Below are positions 24,007 through 39,218 of a stretch of 64,000 nt of DNA, piece after piece. A program made the translations under genes and the position numbers. This DNA comes from Neurospora tetraspora (lineage: Eukaryota; Ascomycota; Sordariomycetes; Sordariales; Sordariaceae). Where the stretch lies: the NCBI RefSeq assembly GCF_033439725.1, contig NW_026944386.1:2542001-2606000 (forward strand). Direction: 5' to 3'. Below the pieces are notes generated by a model. The model ran no database searches. It worked only from the letters and a program-made list of their open reading frames with translations, and was not told where the DNA came from. How positions within the stretch are numbered: the stretch's first letter is position 1; each line of letters starts with the position of its first letter.

Positions 24007-27000
24007 TATAAAGATCTATTACTTCTAGAGTAAAATTACCAAGGAGGTCCTGGCCGTTTTCACTCTCTAATTTCCCTAGCCCGCCGACGATAATTATATA
24101 AAGTAATTTAAAACTACCCGGGGTTTCACTTAAAATTTCCAAGATAGTACTTACCGCAATAATTTCGCTAACCCTTTTTATAAATTAAAGGCTACCTCTT
24201 CTATTTCCGCTATAAATAAGCCTATTAATTAGGGCAGTATCATTATAAACATTAATAAAATATCAGCTACCAATATTACCCTACGTAATATAATTTTTTA
24301 AAAATCTTTTAATTATTATATATAATTAAGCGCCTATACCCGCTACGGCTGTTAAGGTTACTTTTCGGCTATATACTATACTAGTATTAATTTTAGGAAG
24401 GAAGTCCGCCCGCCTTACAGTAAAAGCAGTAGTCGCGGAGGAGGTAAAGGCAGTAAAAGCAGCGGTAAAAGAGGCGGCGCCGCTCCCTAGCAGGATTAAT
24501 ATAATTATAGCTAATAGTAATACGGTTAATACCGCCCGGTTAGAGGTTATTAGTTTAATACTATATGCGTAGCCTTTATAATTGCCTAAAATTATTAGAA
24601 TATCCCAGTCCCTACTTATTAACTAGGTTTCGTTGGCCCTATCTAGGGTAATAAGAACGGCGTCGTTAGCTAGTAAGGAAATATGTAGCTTGTAAATTAA
24701 ATTACGATTAGAAATATAAATTTATAAAATTAGGAAGAGAAAAGAGGAATATCCCTATATAATTAAATATAATTAAAATATATCAATTTTCATTAAATAA
24801 CTATTTTAAATACTCCAATTTATTAAATTTCTATATTTCTTTATTTAATAGATCGTATAAATTATATTATTCTACCTCAATTAATAATAGCTATACTACT
24901 TTTAATTTTATTAATAAACGTTTTATTTACCGTTACTAACTTCCCTATCACAAATTAAAAATACTAAAAATTTTCTACTTCGCCGACGGAGGCTTAGTTA
25001 AAGGTAATATTACTTATTTCTCTAAATTAATAATATAGGTAAGATTCTATTACGAAGTTACTAATTTATCAATTTATAATTTAATAAAAAATAACCTAAT
25101 TATTCTTAACTACCCCTAATTCGTTTACTACGCTCTAAGTATTTCTTAATTTTATAATTCTCTATAATTTACCCTAATATATAAAATAAAAGGCTACTTC
25201 CTAAAAAGCGCCCCTTAATATATACGCCGCGCCCTTTTAAAATTTAAAAGTAATTATATTATTCCTTTATTTAATATACTGGGCACTTACCTAATTCCTA
25301 TCTATAAAAAGGCTTTTTACAAAGAACTCTTAAATAAAAGGGAACCTACCTTCGAAGGGGAATTTAAATTCGACTATACGTATAGTCCTTAGACCGATAT
25401 CGTATACTATATTTCTATTTCCGCAATTATAAAGAAAGCCGCTCGCTAGAAATTTAACCGCTTTAAATATTAGGTAGCTAATTATTTAGGTACTATACCT
25501 ATTGGTAAGACCCCTAGCGGATTAAAGTAAACTTTAATATTCTTAACCGTATCTAATTCTAGGACCCCCCGTATTTCCTTAATTCCCTACGTCTTTCTAA
25601 TTCCCTACCGGGTAGTTAGGGGTATCTATATTAGTAATACTAATTACTGTACACCGATCTACGTTTATACTATACCTTACGGTCTTATTAACCCTAACGA
25701 TATTAGGAAATTATTAGTAGCGACTTTCAATTAATTAATTAAGGAATATAAATTATAAATAATTTATATAATAAGGGCTTATATAATAGAAGATATTAGG
25801 AAGATAAAAGAAGAAGACGAAATAGAAAAAGAAGGAGGCGTTTTAAATCCTAATTATATTAGCGATAGTTTAACCGAAAAAATACTAATGAAAGTATTAG
25901 TAGGTAAAGGAAAGAAATACAAATATTTATTTAATAGTAATTTCTATAAATAAATTAACGGTCTAACGGAGGAAGGAAATGACAAAACCCTTCGTATTAT
26001 ACGGGTCGTTAATTTAGTACCGCTTTTAAAGATAGAGGAAGATTTTCCACGGTATCAAACTATTATTAATAATTACTTCGTAACGAATAATATATCCCTA
26101 AGTAAAATTACGTTCGAAAACATAATAAAATTCTACGAGAAAGCCGATAAACTACTAAAGACCAATAAGTAAATTAAAGTAAGGCTCTCCTTTTAATATT
26201 AATATTACGTTAAAACGTTTAAATAAGAGAGTACTAAAATATTACTCCCAATATACTCCTACGATCTTAAAATTGAATTCCGCCTTAAAGCTACCCCGCT
26301 AATAGTTCGAAGCTGTTTATTTAACCCTAACGAATTAAATGTTATTAAAAAATAAATTAACAATAATTTAGCTAAAAAATTCATTCGACTATCCTAATCC
26401 GAGGCCTCCTTCCAAATCCTATTCGTAAAGAAGCTAGGAGACGGTATCCGTATTTATATTAACTATAGAAATATTAATAATATAATTCTAAAATCCCATT
26501 ACCTACTACCGCTAATTAAAAAGACCCTCAACGCCATCTACTGAATTAAATTTTCATTAAACTCAATATTATTATAGCCTTTAATTATATTCGCATTAAA
26601 TAAAGCTATAAATAATTAACTATTCTTATTATACGATTTAGTCTATTCGAATCTTTAATCGTACTATTTAGTTTATAAGGCGCGCCGGGTACTTTCTAGA
26701 ATTATATTAATAATATCCTCTACAATATCCTCAACGTTTATACGACTATATATTTCGACGACGTTTTTATTACTCTAATAACCTCTAAGACTACGAGCAT
26801 TACGTTAACGGTATTCTTAACCGCTTAACTAGAGTAGACTTTAGTATTAATATTAATAAGTACAAATTCTATACTATACGTATAAAGTACCTAAATTTAA
26901 TTATTACTCCAGGAGGCATCGAGATAGATTTAGAAAAGGTTAAAGGCGTTATTAAGTAGGCGGCCTTAAAGTCCAAAAAATCCCTATAATCCTTCTTAGG

Positions 27001-29738
27001 ATTCGCGAACTTTTACCGGCATTTTATATAAAAAAATTTAATAATAGCGGCCCCGCTATACGAATTTACTAAAAAAAACGCCGCTTAAACTTAGATTAAT
27101 ACTTATTAATAAGCTTTTAAAACGTTGAAGGAAATTTTGACGAAAGGCCCTATATTAAGGATTTATAACTAAATTAAAAAGATAATAATTGAAACGAACG
27201 CGTCTAATTAGGTTACGGACGGTACCCTATCTTAGTATGGGGATAACGGCGTACTATACTTAGTAGCTTACTTCTTAGCAAAATATATAATTTAAAAATA
27301 TAATTATAATATTTATAATAAAGAACTCCTCGCTATTATTAAAGTATTAGAAGAATAGAGGCTAAAATTGGAGGGCGCCTAATAATCCTTCGATATCTTA
27401 ACAGATTATAAGAATCTATAAACTTTTACGATAAATAAATAACTTATTTAATACTATATATAGTAATTGTAATTCTCATTCTAATTCAACTTCCTAATTA
27501 ATTATATACTAGGTTCGAAGAACCTCCGCCCGGACGTATTAAACCGGAAACCAAACAATTATCTTAATAATATAGAAGATAATAAATTTACGGCTAAAAA
27601 ACGTCTACTTTTAAACCCTTTATAGTTCAAAAACGGCTATTTCTCTAAGGAGGACCCTACTATTAATTTCTTATTCTATTTGTTAAGTATAAAAAATTTT
27701 AATAATAAATCTACCGACGACCTAATCTGTATTAGCTATAAAATATTTATTTTTTTAATAAAAATTCGTTTCCTATCTTATAGATGAAATACGGCGTTAG
27801 TAGCTACTAATTATTAAACAGGTTTTCTATTATACTTTCTCCGAATACTACGTTACAAACAGTATTGTAAAGTAATGTAATAAGGTAATTATTAACCCTT
27901 ATAATAAGGAGCTCTAGCTTTAATTAATTAGTTATTAATATAATTCTCCTAGCGCGGACTATTCTAGCTGTAATATTATATATAAACTTTTATAATGCGA
28001 ATTTTATTAGGAGGGGATATATAACGACGGAAGGACCTTCTATAAAGGCTGCTTCCTTTATATAAAAATAAAATCGTTTAAATAGGGTTTAGCCAGGTAT
28101 TTTAAACGTATAACTATTTCTTTAATACTGTAGTGAAACGTATTTATTGATTATATTACTTTATTACTAGGAAGTACTTATTTTAGTTAAACTTTTAAAT
28201 ATATTACTATCGTCGTCGATTATTTAATTAAAATACGGTACTATATACTTATAGTAACTTTAGAAGTAAAGGAACTTATAAACTGCTTTATTAACTATAT
28301 TTATTCAATTTACAGCCTACTAAATAGTATCCTATCTAATAGAGGTACCTAATTTATACTACGTTTTTAATTTACCCTTTATAAGAGATTATCTATTATT
28401 TACAAATTAATTTCAATTTTCTACCCCTAAATTAATATATAAATAGAGTGTATTAATACGGAAATAAAATAATTCTTATCACTTTATATTAATTAGGTAT
28501 AAATAGATTGGGCGAAATAGTTATTAATTGTAGAGTTCGCTAAAAATAACGCTATATCGTCATTAATAGGCATTTTTCCCTTCTTTATTAATCATAATTA
28601 CTATTTATAGATAAATATTAAATTTCGTACCCTACTATCCCTAAATCTATCTTAAACTTAATTAAAGTAATACTATAAAGCTACCGAACTAGCGGATTAT
28701 TTTTAGAAGATTTGGGACTTCGTAACATAGTAAATGCGGCGGATATAAAAATAATATAAAGATAATATTAACAAAAAACGCGTCGATTCCTTTAAATACT
28801 ATCCCAGTGATATAATCCTACTTAATACGATAAATTTAATTAATGGCCGATTATATTTAAAATTCTACTTATAATAGGAAGGCCCTTTCCGCATTACTTA
28901 AGTAGAGAATTATATAGTATATTTCGCGCTCCTAATTAATATAAAGTATTTATTAATTTTTTATATCTTTATAATAAAGTTATAAATCGGTAAAAGCTTA
29001 CCCGGCTAAAATATATCATCCGATATAAAAGTAAATAACGGTCGCGTAATAATTAGAATAAATAATTATAAAGAATAAAAAGAATAGGACTTCGAAAAAT
29101 TTATCGATTACGCCTAATTTAGTAATAATTATTATTAATATTATTGTATTAAATAGAAAGGTAATAATTAACCGACCTAAGAACTTAAAAATTATATTAT
29201 TAATTATAAAGAGGTACTCTAGCGTTTCTATAATAAATTCCCTAATAAATCTATACTGCTAAACGTCAAAATTATATTTATTGGACGAATTTTAGCCCCG
29301 GTTATTATTTTAATACCGGCGACTATTCTAATACTAGCGACCGTTTTAATATTATTTACTACCTTAATACTAGTTACCGTTCTAATACCCCCGGTATTCC
29401 CGAAGCGTTAATCTACCCGCGTTACTTAATAATAAACCGCCGCTGTTATCGACGTTACGAGGCCGCTACCCGATACGGTTATAATTATAATAGTATTTAT
29501 AATTAAATTTATAGTATATAAGGAACGGAGATTAAAAGTAGCGTTTATAAAGATAGTACAACGGTTAATAAATATTTAGGTTAATCAAATATTAAAGATG
29601 GAGTTTATAGATTATAATAAGTTGCTAGAAGATGAGGAGTTGGAGAATCATGAGAAGAGTTTAAAATAAATAGTTTAGAGTATTATTTTATATATATATA
29701 GATTCGAAGCTGCTAAAACCTTTTTTAAGGGGGGATAG

Positions 29739-30002
29739 TATTATAAGGCTAGCTTATAATATTCTTATACTGTATTAATTACTTTATATATTATACTTAA
29801 AGTTAGTACTATAGCCTAGAGCTATATACGTACTAGCTATATATATAGTAGTTACGTACAGTTGTACGTATGCGCGTGTACGGACTGGTCTGACCAGGGC
29901 TCCCGCCTATATAGTTAGTCCTCTATGTATATTTTCCTTTCCTCCCCTTTGCACAACAACGCATACCTTACCCTATCCCCAATAGTGCCTCGCCCCGTGA
30001 TA
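29739..30002 (+). repeat. Element B 3' LTR
   Basis: 264 bp. Its last 60 bp keep more C and G than the 5' copy. GCTAC follows directly. Confidence 0.92.
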
Positions 30003-32490
30003 GCTACGCCGCTTTATAAAATTTATAAGCGAGGCTTTTATTTAATAACGTACTATTAGTATTTAATATTTAAAACTAAGGATAATTTTAAATAGAAATT
30101 AAGCGGCCTTATTTAGAAATTTATTAATAAGAATTTTGAAAAATATCGCGAAATTAGTAAAGTGGTTAAGAAGGTTAGGAAATAAATGTAGGACCGCTTT
30201 ATTACCTCTACGTAAATTACTATTTCGAAAGATTAAAAGAAATAAGAAATCGGTATTTATAATTTAATATTTTTCGTTAAAGAAGGTACTTTTGACGCGA
30301 ATAGTAGTAAGGGTAATATTTAACTACTTAAGAATTTTGTAATCTTCGATTCTAGGGCTTCTATTTATATTTTTAACGAAATTAGTCGTTTCTCTTCGTT
30401 TCAAATAGCGTCCCTAAAGGATTACGTTTAGGCTAGTGAATTTTAAATACTTATTAAGAGTTTTAAGATTATTAACGTAGAAATACAAGAAGAGAAGGGA
30501 ATTTTAAACCTACGGTTAAAAGAAATAGCCTTCTATTTTAATTTTACTATAAATTTTATATTATTATATTTACTTCGAAAGTAAAATTTCTATTAAAATT
30601 ATAAACCGCCTAATACTTATTTCTATTAATTACATAGTTTATTCTTTTATTTCCTTTCAAAAATCTATTATTAAATAATTTTCAAATATTTACCCCTCTC
30701 TTTTAATTATGCCGCTCTTTTTATTTATTGAAATTATTTTAATTCTTTTATTAACCGTCGCGTATATAAAATATTTGTTAAATTTTAATATAAGTGATTC
30801 GGTTATTATAGTCCTTAAATCTTCGAATACTTTTATAACGCTAAGGGTGCTAAATTTAAAAAGCTTGCTATTTATTAATACGACGCGTATAGTATTTTAA
30901 AAATTAAACGATAAGTCAAACGAAAACTATAAAATAGGGGATTTAGCCCGGGAGAGCGTTTCGCCGTCGATTTCCTCGAATATGAAGTAGGGAGAAGTGG
31001 TTTTAAATATATTATACTTATTATTTATTGATAGATTAGATTCGTTTAGGATATTTATATAGCAAATTGAATAATTAAAACTATCGTTGAAAGATTTCTT
31101 TCGGTTATTAATATAATTAATTACTAATATAATGTTAAAATTAAATATATTGAGTATAATAACGAATTTAATAATTAATATATTAAGCATAAGTTAATTA
31201 TACGTTTCATTATTTTCGAACCCTCAGTATTTAATATTTAAATTTAAAACGGTAGTTTTGAACGTTTAGGAGGTATAATTAAAAAAAAGGCGTATATAAT
31301 AATAACTAGCGTTAAATTCCTTTATAATTTCTAAGTTTAAATCGTTTTAGTTTCGGTTTACTTTATTAACTAATTACCTAAGTATTTTTACAATTAGAAA
31401 TTACTATACGAATAATTTTATACTTTTATAACTTACTATAAAGGGGTATAAATCGAGCCTTATAAGCCTAACTTTAATTATTTACGTATTTACGGTTATA
31501 AAGTATATACGATAACAGGCACTATATAGAAGAAAGAGTAATAGTATAAAACATTTTAATTAAAGGTTTAAATCAGATTCTTTATTAATTATATTACCTC
31601 TTTTATTTATTCAACTTGGAACCTATGAATTAATTATATTGTGTATACCTATAATATACTTTTTAATAAAGATTTAATTTATTTAGGAAACTTTAATAAT
31701 TTTAAAGAAGGATTAAAATTAATTAGCGATAAGATTACTAATTTATTCAACCGAATTAATTAACCTCTTTAATTATTTACGCGATATTTCGAACTCTTTA
31801 ATGTAACCTAAGATATAGAAAATAATAGTTTTACTCCTTTCTCACCGTTATTTTTCGATAATAAACTTTAAAAAAATAATAACGAAACTATTTCGAAATT
31901 AATAGAGCCTACCGCTTAAAATAAAATATTTATCGATTTTATATTTAATTACCCTACCTTATTAAGTATATTATTACTTATTCTTATTACCGGCTTTATA
32001 ATAAATTTATTAGAGCCTATTTTCTTCCCGACTTTCGAACTATAAGAAGCCGCGTTTAATATTAGGAGATTACTTAATTAATTAGGTAATAGTAGGGTAA
32101 GACAATTACGAAGGTAAAAATTAACCGTTTAATTTCTAAGGGTAGTAGATTGGATTCTATTAAACGTTAAAACTTTTTTCTAATTTTAAGGATTTATTAC
32201 GATTTCGAATATTATAATTTAAGTAATTTTTTAAGTAAGTAGAGGAAGTATATTTCGATAATTATAAAGGAATAAGGTTATAAGTTAAGATTCATAAAGA
32301 CGTTCTTTATATTAAAGGTTTTTAAATCTTCGATTATACATAGGTATATATATATATATTTAATAAATATAATTAGTTATTAAAAGCAAAGGTTCGCTTT
32401 ATAATTAAAGGAGATTAATAGTATAATTACAGTAAAAAGACGTATATCTTTACGTTAATTAATTGTTTATTTCGGTTAATTATTATTTAC
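30003..32490 (+). mobile_element. Element E internal fragment 3 (protease and integrase region)
   Basis: Copia sequence between insertions B and C. A protease start of the FDSxAS type lies near 30,330. The rest corresponds by position to the integrase region and the start of reverse transcriptase. It ends at TTAC, the duplication beside element C. Short open frames at 30,709-30,900 and 30,927-31,190 are chance survivors. Confidence 0.75.
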
Positions 32491-33248
32491 TGATTTGGGG
32501 TGGTATGACTTATAGTTTTGCGCTGATTTTTTTCACAATTTTTCTACAATGCAACTTATTCAGGACTATGGTTATAAGATTAAAAGGAACTGGTCAGCTG
32601 ACACTAATCAGGGATCATAGGAAAGATTAGGAGATTGATAGATAGCTGATTGTGTGGATTATTTAGATAGATGATTATTTATTTATAATTAATAAATAAG
32701 ATTAGATAAGTTGTCGATAGAAAAAGAAGATTGATAGAAGAAGAATAGAAGGATAGGAGGATAAGGAAAAGGAAAGAAAAAGAAATATTAAGAAAAAGAT
32801 TATAAGAGGGGGGAAAATAAAGAAGTAATAATATTCTTTTTAAATATGCTCTAATATACTTTAGTTGAATATTTTAAATTATTTTTCGTTATTTCTTTAC
32901 GTAAAATATCTAATTAGTTATTTTATTCATAATTGAGCGTTTCCCAATTCTTTACTTATTATTGAAGAAAGAAGTTACCCTTATTCGTTAATTATCGAGT
33001 AGTGAGTTTTATATTTATTTATTCTTTAAATTTTAAAGTTATTTGCAACCTATTCGTTTACTCTCTTTAACCTTCCTCTTTCTAAACCTCAAATTTTAGC
33101 CTTTCTATCTACAATTAACGCTAATTACTTCGTTTATTTAAATTATAACTTTTAGTAGTATAGCTCTAATTAGTTATTTATAGTAAATTTTCATTGTAGT
33201 ATATAGTTAGTTTTGTATTGTGTTGTTGTATTATTTTAACTTATTTCA
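32491..33248 (+). repeat. Element C 5' LTR
   Basis: 758 bp, exactly the length of its partner at 48,418. Contains A/G-rich and pyrimidine-rich blocks in the same order as the 3' copy. Confidence 0.9.
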
Positions 33249-36200
33249 AATTGGTAATAAGGATAAAATAGGTTACAAATTTATTATTAAATTAGCGGAA
33301 ACGGAAATAGGAAGTTTATAGTTAGAATTTTCTATCTTCGTTAAGGTTTACTTATTTTTTAAGACGTTAATTAATTATTTGTCTTAAATTTATATTAAAA
33401 TTATTAAATTAGAAGAACGACGAGAGTTTTCGGACTAGTTGTACGATAATTCCGGGGCCCTTAATAATATTGATATTTAATTATTTTAATAATTATATTA
33501 AATATCGACGTTATAAGAAAATAAATGCAATTAGAAACTGGCGATTATTTAAATATAATAATAATAATATAACGAAAGATAATGATAGTTCGATAATTAA
33601 TCGGATAAAATAGTAAAAATAATTAAACGTAATTAGATATGGATACGAACGATAGACTAAATATAATAGTTATAATAGTTATAATTATTCGTACGATAAC
33701 GATAATTCGATAATTAAATAATTAGTTAAAGGACGAACGTTAAATAGTATTTAAGGTAACGAACCTTTAAATAACGTTTGTAACTTCTATTTTAGAATAC
33801 GAAATTAAATAAAGTATAATCTATTTTTTTTATAAATATATAATTAGTTACCTTTATAATAAAGTATTTCTATAAAGTATTTCTATTAAACTTCTTCTTT
33901 AAGAAATATACTTTGGGTTACGATTAATAGTTTTTACTTCCTAATAATATTTATGATTATAGTTGAAAAAGTGTATAGAAACGTAATTAGGTGGTATAAT
34001 CCTTATTAGAAATCATTATATTAATCGCTTCCGTAGTACGGACGATGGTAAGGGAAAGAGTTATTTTAAAATGATTATAATAATTTCCGAGAAAAATATT
34101 AAGAAAGAACGTTACGATATTCCTTTTGTTAGAGAGAAGTTGTAAAAGAAATATTTAAAAAGAAAGATTGTTAGTATTAATTAATTAGAAGAATATATTA
34201 GTACTAACGAAAGAATCGAGAAATAAAAAGTTTACGATTTTGGAATAATTATTAGTAAGCAAGAAAAGAGAGAGAAATATAGATAGTAGTAATAATAATA
34301 TTTTAGGATTTTTGTTTACTAGTTTTAATTTAGATACTTCTAATTAAGAATTAATTTTTAAATTACTTCCTCTACCTCTTTTACTTTTTTTACCCTTAGT
34401 ATTTCCTTTATTTCTTTTACCTCCCTCTCCTCTATTATTACCCTTATTATTTCCTTTACTACTATTATCGTTACCCTTATATATACCCGAAACTACTTTC
34501 TTCTATTTCCTGGCATTTAATTAGCCTATTTTATTTAATTAAGATTAGATGCCTAATTAAATACGGTTACTTTCCTTATTTCCCTTAGGATTTTTACAAC
34601 CTATTTTATACTTTAATAGGGATTTAAATCACTTTATAATAGAATTAACGGATATTTTTTATTCTACGACGAGTAGCAATAAGAAGATTCCTGGCGATAT
34701 TCCGCCAGATTTTAAAAATTATATCTTTAAGGATTTATTTACTAGAAGCCTATTTCGAATTCTAATAGGATCGTTAAGAAAATTAAGGTTGTAGTAAAGG
34801 AAATAAAGCCTTTACTAGTCAACTTTAATAATATAATTAATAAATCCGATATTGAATAGATTACTAAATAGATAAAGGATTTAGTATTAAAAGTATTAAT
34901 TATTAATAAGAAAATTAATGTACGGTAAGAGCCGGAAAGCTATTAGATTAACTTTAGCGCCGTTAATAATACTTTAGTTAGTATTAATAGTTTTTATAGT
35001 AATACTTCTAATTTAACCCGAAGTAGAGGATTCGGACGAGGAGGGAAGAATATATCGGGGTAAGGTCGGAACGGTAATTATAAGCGCCAATACTATTAAT
35101 ATAGTGGTAATTACTTCTAGTACGCTTATTAAAAAATAATTATTAATTATTAAGTTTGCAAATTAATAATTTATCGATTTAGGAATATTTAAACTACAAC
35201 CTAGACTATAATTATTATTAGTAATAAGGAGGAAACTTCTAATTATATTCCGAACGAATTAGTAATTTAAATTAATAAGTAAGAAAAGCTTAGTATTTTA
35301 ATTCGATTATAAATAGTTATCTATAGTAAAATAACTAATTATAAAGTTTTATTTAATTAGTAGGAAAAAGATATTTAGATACTTCGTATAAAAGTTAAAT
35401 TCGAACTAACCTTCGATTTTCTTCTAAATAACGCCCGAACTATATAAGAGAAAAAGAAGAAAAGTACGGAATATTATACTAATATATTTAGTACTAATAT
35501 TATAAATTATTTTTGTTATTAAGATAGTTTTAATATTAAATAATCAATCTATCAGAGGAGCGAGGGAGAACGAGAAGTAACTTCAATTCGTCGGTTACTA
35601 ATTACGCCGCCTAATAATATATCTTTTCACTTCATAGGTACACATTAGATTACCGAAGACGAAAGTGAAATTATGGACGAATTTTCGGTCGAACTAGTAA
35701 GTTCGCTAGATTCCATTAAAATAGAAATATCGGATTCCGTTGGGATAGAAATACCCAACGATAATAATATTCAATCACCCGCTAAATATTATAAGAAGCT
35801 ATCTAATTATTACGCTATAGAACTATGTGTGAAGGATCCTACCTTTAAGAAGGAATTAGAAGATATAATTACTAAAATGTACTAAAAGGAAGAACGGTTG
35901 GCTAAAGCTAGAAAATCCTTAAAAAGGAGAATTAGCGAATAGATATCGTATTTTGATCAATTGATTTAATATTACCGTCCGAAATAAAATGATAAAAACG
36001 ATAATATTACGGAAAAAGAAATAGGGAAAAAGAAGGAAGCCTTAGCTATTTTAGTCGGCGAAGCTTCTTTTCCTAATTGAGCCGCTAAGTGTCCTCGTAC
36101 GTCCAAAGATATTAACGATACTAAAACGATATTTAATAACTACCTTCGTTTCGACTTCTAAAAAACGTCTACTATACTACCGGCACCTCCGCCTCCGACT

Positions 36201-37222
36201 CTAAATAATAATTATGAAATTACAATAGAAGACAAACCGATTAATTTATTAACCCCCAATTCTAATAAGGAGAATATACCGCCTAAAAAAGATTAAACTA
36301 TACGAACCCTTATCGAATTGAAATATAAAGACGGTATACCAATAAAGGTCATCGATCTTCAAGAATTTATTAATAAAGTAATTAAAATTTTAAAGAATTA
36401 ATTTCCTATATTTAAAAAGGTAATAGGAATTTACATCCTAACTACGTTTAAGGATCTATAGAAAATAGATCCGCACTTTACATTAACTATAATTATAATA
36501 ATCAAGTATAATATAGGCCTAAATAAAAATATCGCTATTGTTTCCTACTAAGAAAGTACGACGGTTAATCAATTGGAAGAGGCGAACCGAATAATCCCTA
36601 TACTAGGCGAAAATATATAAATAAATTCAATTATATTAAATGCATTAATATATAGGTCTAATTAGCAATAACTTCGTACTAATATATACTATTTTAATTA
36701 GGCAAGGAATAAGAGTATAGAATTCCTTCGCTAAGATATAATGAAACCTATCCTATTATATACAATTAGAAAGATCACTACTAAATAATTATAGGTTTAT
36801 CTAATTTAATTAAACCATCCTTTAATATTGGGATTAATGACTAAGGTTTCGAGCCTACCAACCTTATTTATATCTTTATAGCCGAATAAATAAAAAATTA
36901 AGGTATTATTAAATGTAAGTATTAAAATGCATACTATTACTTAAAATATAGCGGTCTATTATAGATTAATTATCATTCCTACTATAGTATTGAATATTAA
37001 TAATAATAGAAGTAAAAGAAGCTTTATAAGGGAGTATTACACAAAGATATAATTAGCTAATTAAATCAAGGATATATATTTCTTCGTTATTATAATAGAA
37101 TTACTATATTATGATGTAATTTTTAACTAGCCCTTTTTTAAAAATACCTACGTTAACTTCAATTATTCCTTAATTAGGATCGAAATAATTAATATTAAAA
37201 TAAACGATATTTTAATAAAAAC

Positions 37223-37478
37223 TGTCATGGGGCTGGAGCCTAGGAGTTAAGCTTAGCTATTGCTAAGCCGTGTCCTATCTTATCGATAAGGATGCAAGCC
37301 TTCTAGTTAGCCAGACCTACATACTTACCTAGCCCGTACGGTCTTAGTACTAGTTATATAAAACCTTCTTTCGACTACACCCTTTTAATACAATCTTTCT
37401 TCTCTTACTTCCTCTATTAAATATAGTATTTTAACTTTACGATTATTCGTTATACTTAATTCATGTAGACCTATTACA
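37223..37478 (+). repeat. Element F 5' LTR
   Basis: 256 bp, begins TGTCATGGGGCTGGAG. Carries one copy of the 20 bp TTATCGATAA-containing unit that is tripled in solo LTR G. Confidence 0.9.
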
Positions 37479-39218
37479 TTATATTTAACCCTCTTTTTAA
37501 AACGACCTTCGTTACTTCCGTCGTTATTCTTTCGTAAGTACGCCCAAAAGAGCTCCTACCGTCGTTCTTATTCCTTAGCGACAATCCTTTTCGTCCTCTA
37601 TAATATTTCAATAACCGTTCTCTCAAATTGTATAATTTACGAATTTTTAAAAACGCTAAAAATAATTCGCTTCCTCAATTAAATAATTAATTACCGAAAT
37701 TGTTAGCCTCAAAGCTTCGGCTTCCCCTCTTAATACCCTGCTATCCTAGAAACTAACTTTTTTACCTTCGAAAAATTCTCGGACAATAAAGAAGATTTCG
37801 AAATTTAGGTTTTAAACGTACAAGTTAAGTTCTATATAGATAGGCACGCTATTAGTAACTTAAAAGCCTAATTTTATTACTTATTAACTTATTTATTACT
37901 TTTTATTAAAAAACCGTTCGTTATTTTCGCCGCTTCCCCTCAATCTCTTTAAAAATTTATTAAAAAGTTTAAACTTACATATAAAAACCCTAATTCTATT
38001 AAGCGCGCTAATTAAGAATTATACTAATTTAAATAGAAGTTTAAAAAATCGATAACGGCCTTTATTATTTATTTCGAAAAAATGTTCTATTATACCAGGG
38101 TAAATTTATAACCCAGTACCGTTAAAGTAAACTAATTTACTACGTCTTTAATTTACAATTAGAAATAATACCTTTCCGACCGAACCGACGTACTTAAGTA
38201 GTATTTTTAATTATTTAAATACTTTCGGCGCTTTAATAGTAATTCTTTCCTTTTAATTACTTTATTTTACCCCTCCTAAAAATATAGCGGTAACTCGGTT
38301 AATAACAATAACGTTAGTAATCCTATAAATACCTCTATTAATACTTTAATAACCAAATCTTCTATCTTATCGCCGTTTTAAAAGTAGAAGAAGAAATAGA
38401 AGAAGGAGGGTAAGTATACGAATTGTAGAAGTAATTCCTATTGGTTCAAATAGTATAAAAAGATAAGGATAAATAACGTTCGAATATAATTTAGTAGGGG
38501 TTTAGACGGTTACAACAATAATAATTAAAAAGAAGAATTCTTAAACTAAATAATACTTTATTAAAAGTAGCCCTAATAATACTAAGGGTAAAAGAATACT
38601 ATATATTTAAAAGGAAGGACCTCTATAATTTACTAAGTAAATTATCTATTAATTAAATAGGTAGTAAAATTACTATATAATACCCTTCGCCGCCTAATTA
38701 TATTATTAATAATATTAATTACAAAATATAACCGTAGGAAGGTAATAAATATTATATTTTGTAAATATAAGAATTATTAAGGCTATTCCCTAACGAAGGA
38801 ACGAAAGGGTAATTGATTATAAGCAAAAGAAATAGAACGATACAAAGTATTAAGTGATAGCCTTGATTTGAATTGTTTCCGTTACAAATTATTAATATAA
38901 TATAGTAGAAGAGGGCCCCGGATTTAGGTGAGGCTTAGAAATATCCTTTAATTTAATTTTAATACTAGGCTATAACGCAATTTTATAAAGGTAGGCGATA
39001 AGCGTATTATTATTGATTTAAGTAGGAGGTAAGTAATTATATAATATTTATTTGGGGGCTTAATATAAATACTTTTCTCAGTATTATTCATTTTTTCCCC
39101 GTTTAAATAAGTATTTGGTTAGGTGCGGTTGTATTAGATTTTAGTTATTTCCGTATATTTAGTTGCGATAGATTTTATATATTGAGATTACGTTCCCTAA
39201 TGGGGAGTAGGGGGGTAA

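Larger units (their letters stand above)
22330..30002 (+). mobile_element. Element B: Ty3/Gypsy LTR retrotransposon with chromodomain (broken)
   Basis: 7.7 kb, inserted in E with target duplication GCTAC (22,325-22,329 and 30,003-30,007). LTRs are 264 bp each (22,330-22,593 and 29,739-30,002), with termini of the TGTCAC...GTGACA type. Polypurine tract at about 29,725-29,736. Gag lies at about 23,000-24,480, ending in a Gly/Ser/Lys-rich stretch, then protease near 24,870 and reverse transcriptase about 26,300-26,900 with FDDVFI near 26,760. RNase H follows at about 27,150-27,480, integrase about 27,880-28,760 and a chromodomain-like region about 29,090-29,240. A short-period repeat coding an Ala/Pro-type linker lies at 29,290-29,400. 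Broken throughout by many changes. It holds a 120 bp foreign insert at 23,887-24,006. Same LTR family as element D. Confidence 0.9.

Noticed and set aside
30709-31190. Two short ORFs in element E, fragment 3
   Set aside because: Ile/Asn/Leu-rich frames created by AT-shifted sequence, not genes.
35673-35885. 70-codon ORF with acidic start in element C
   Set aside because: Lies in the Gag/protease region of a dead element and is a remnant rather than a host gene.
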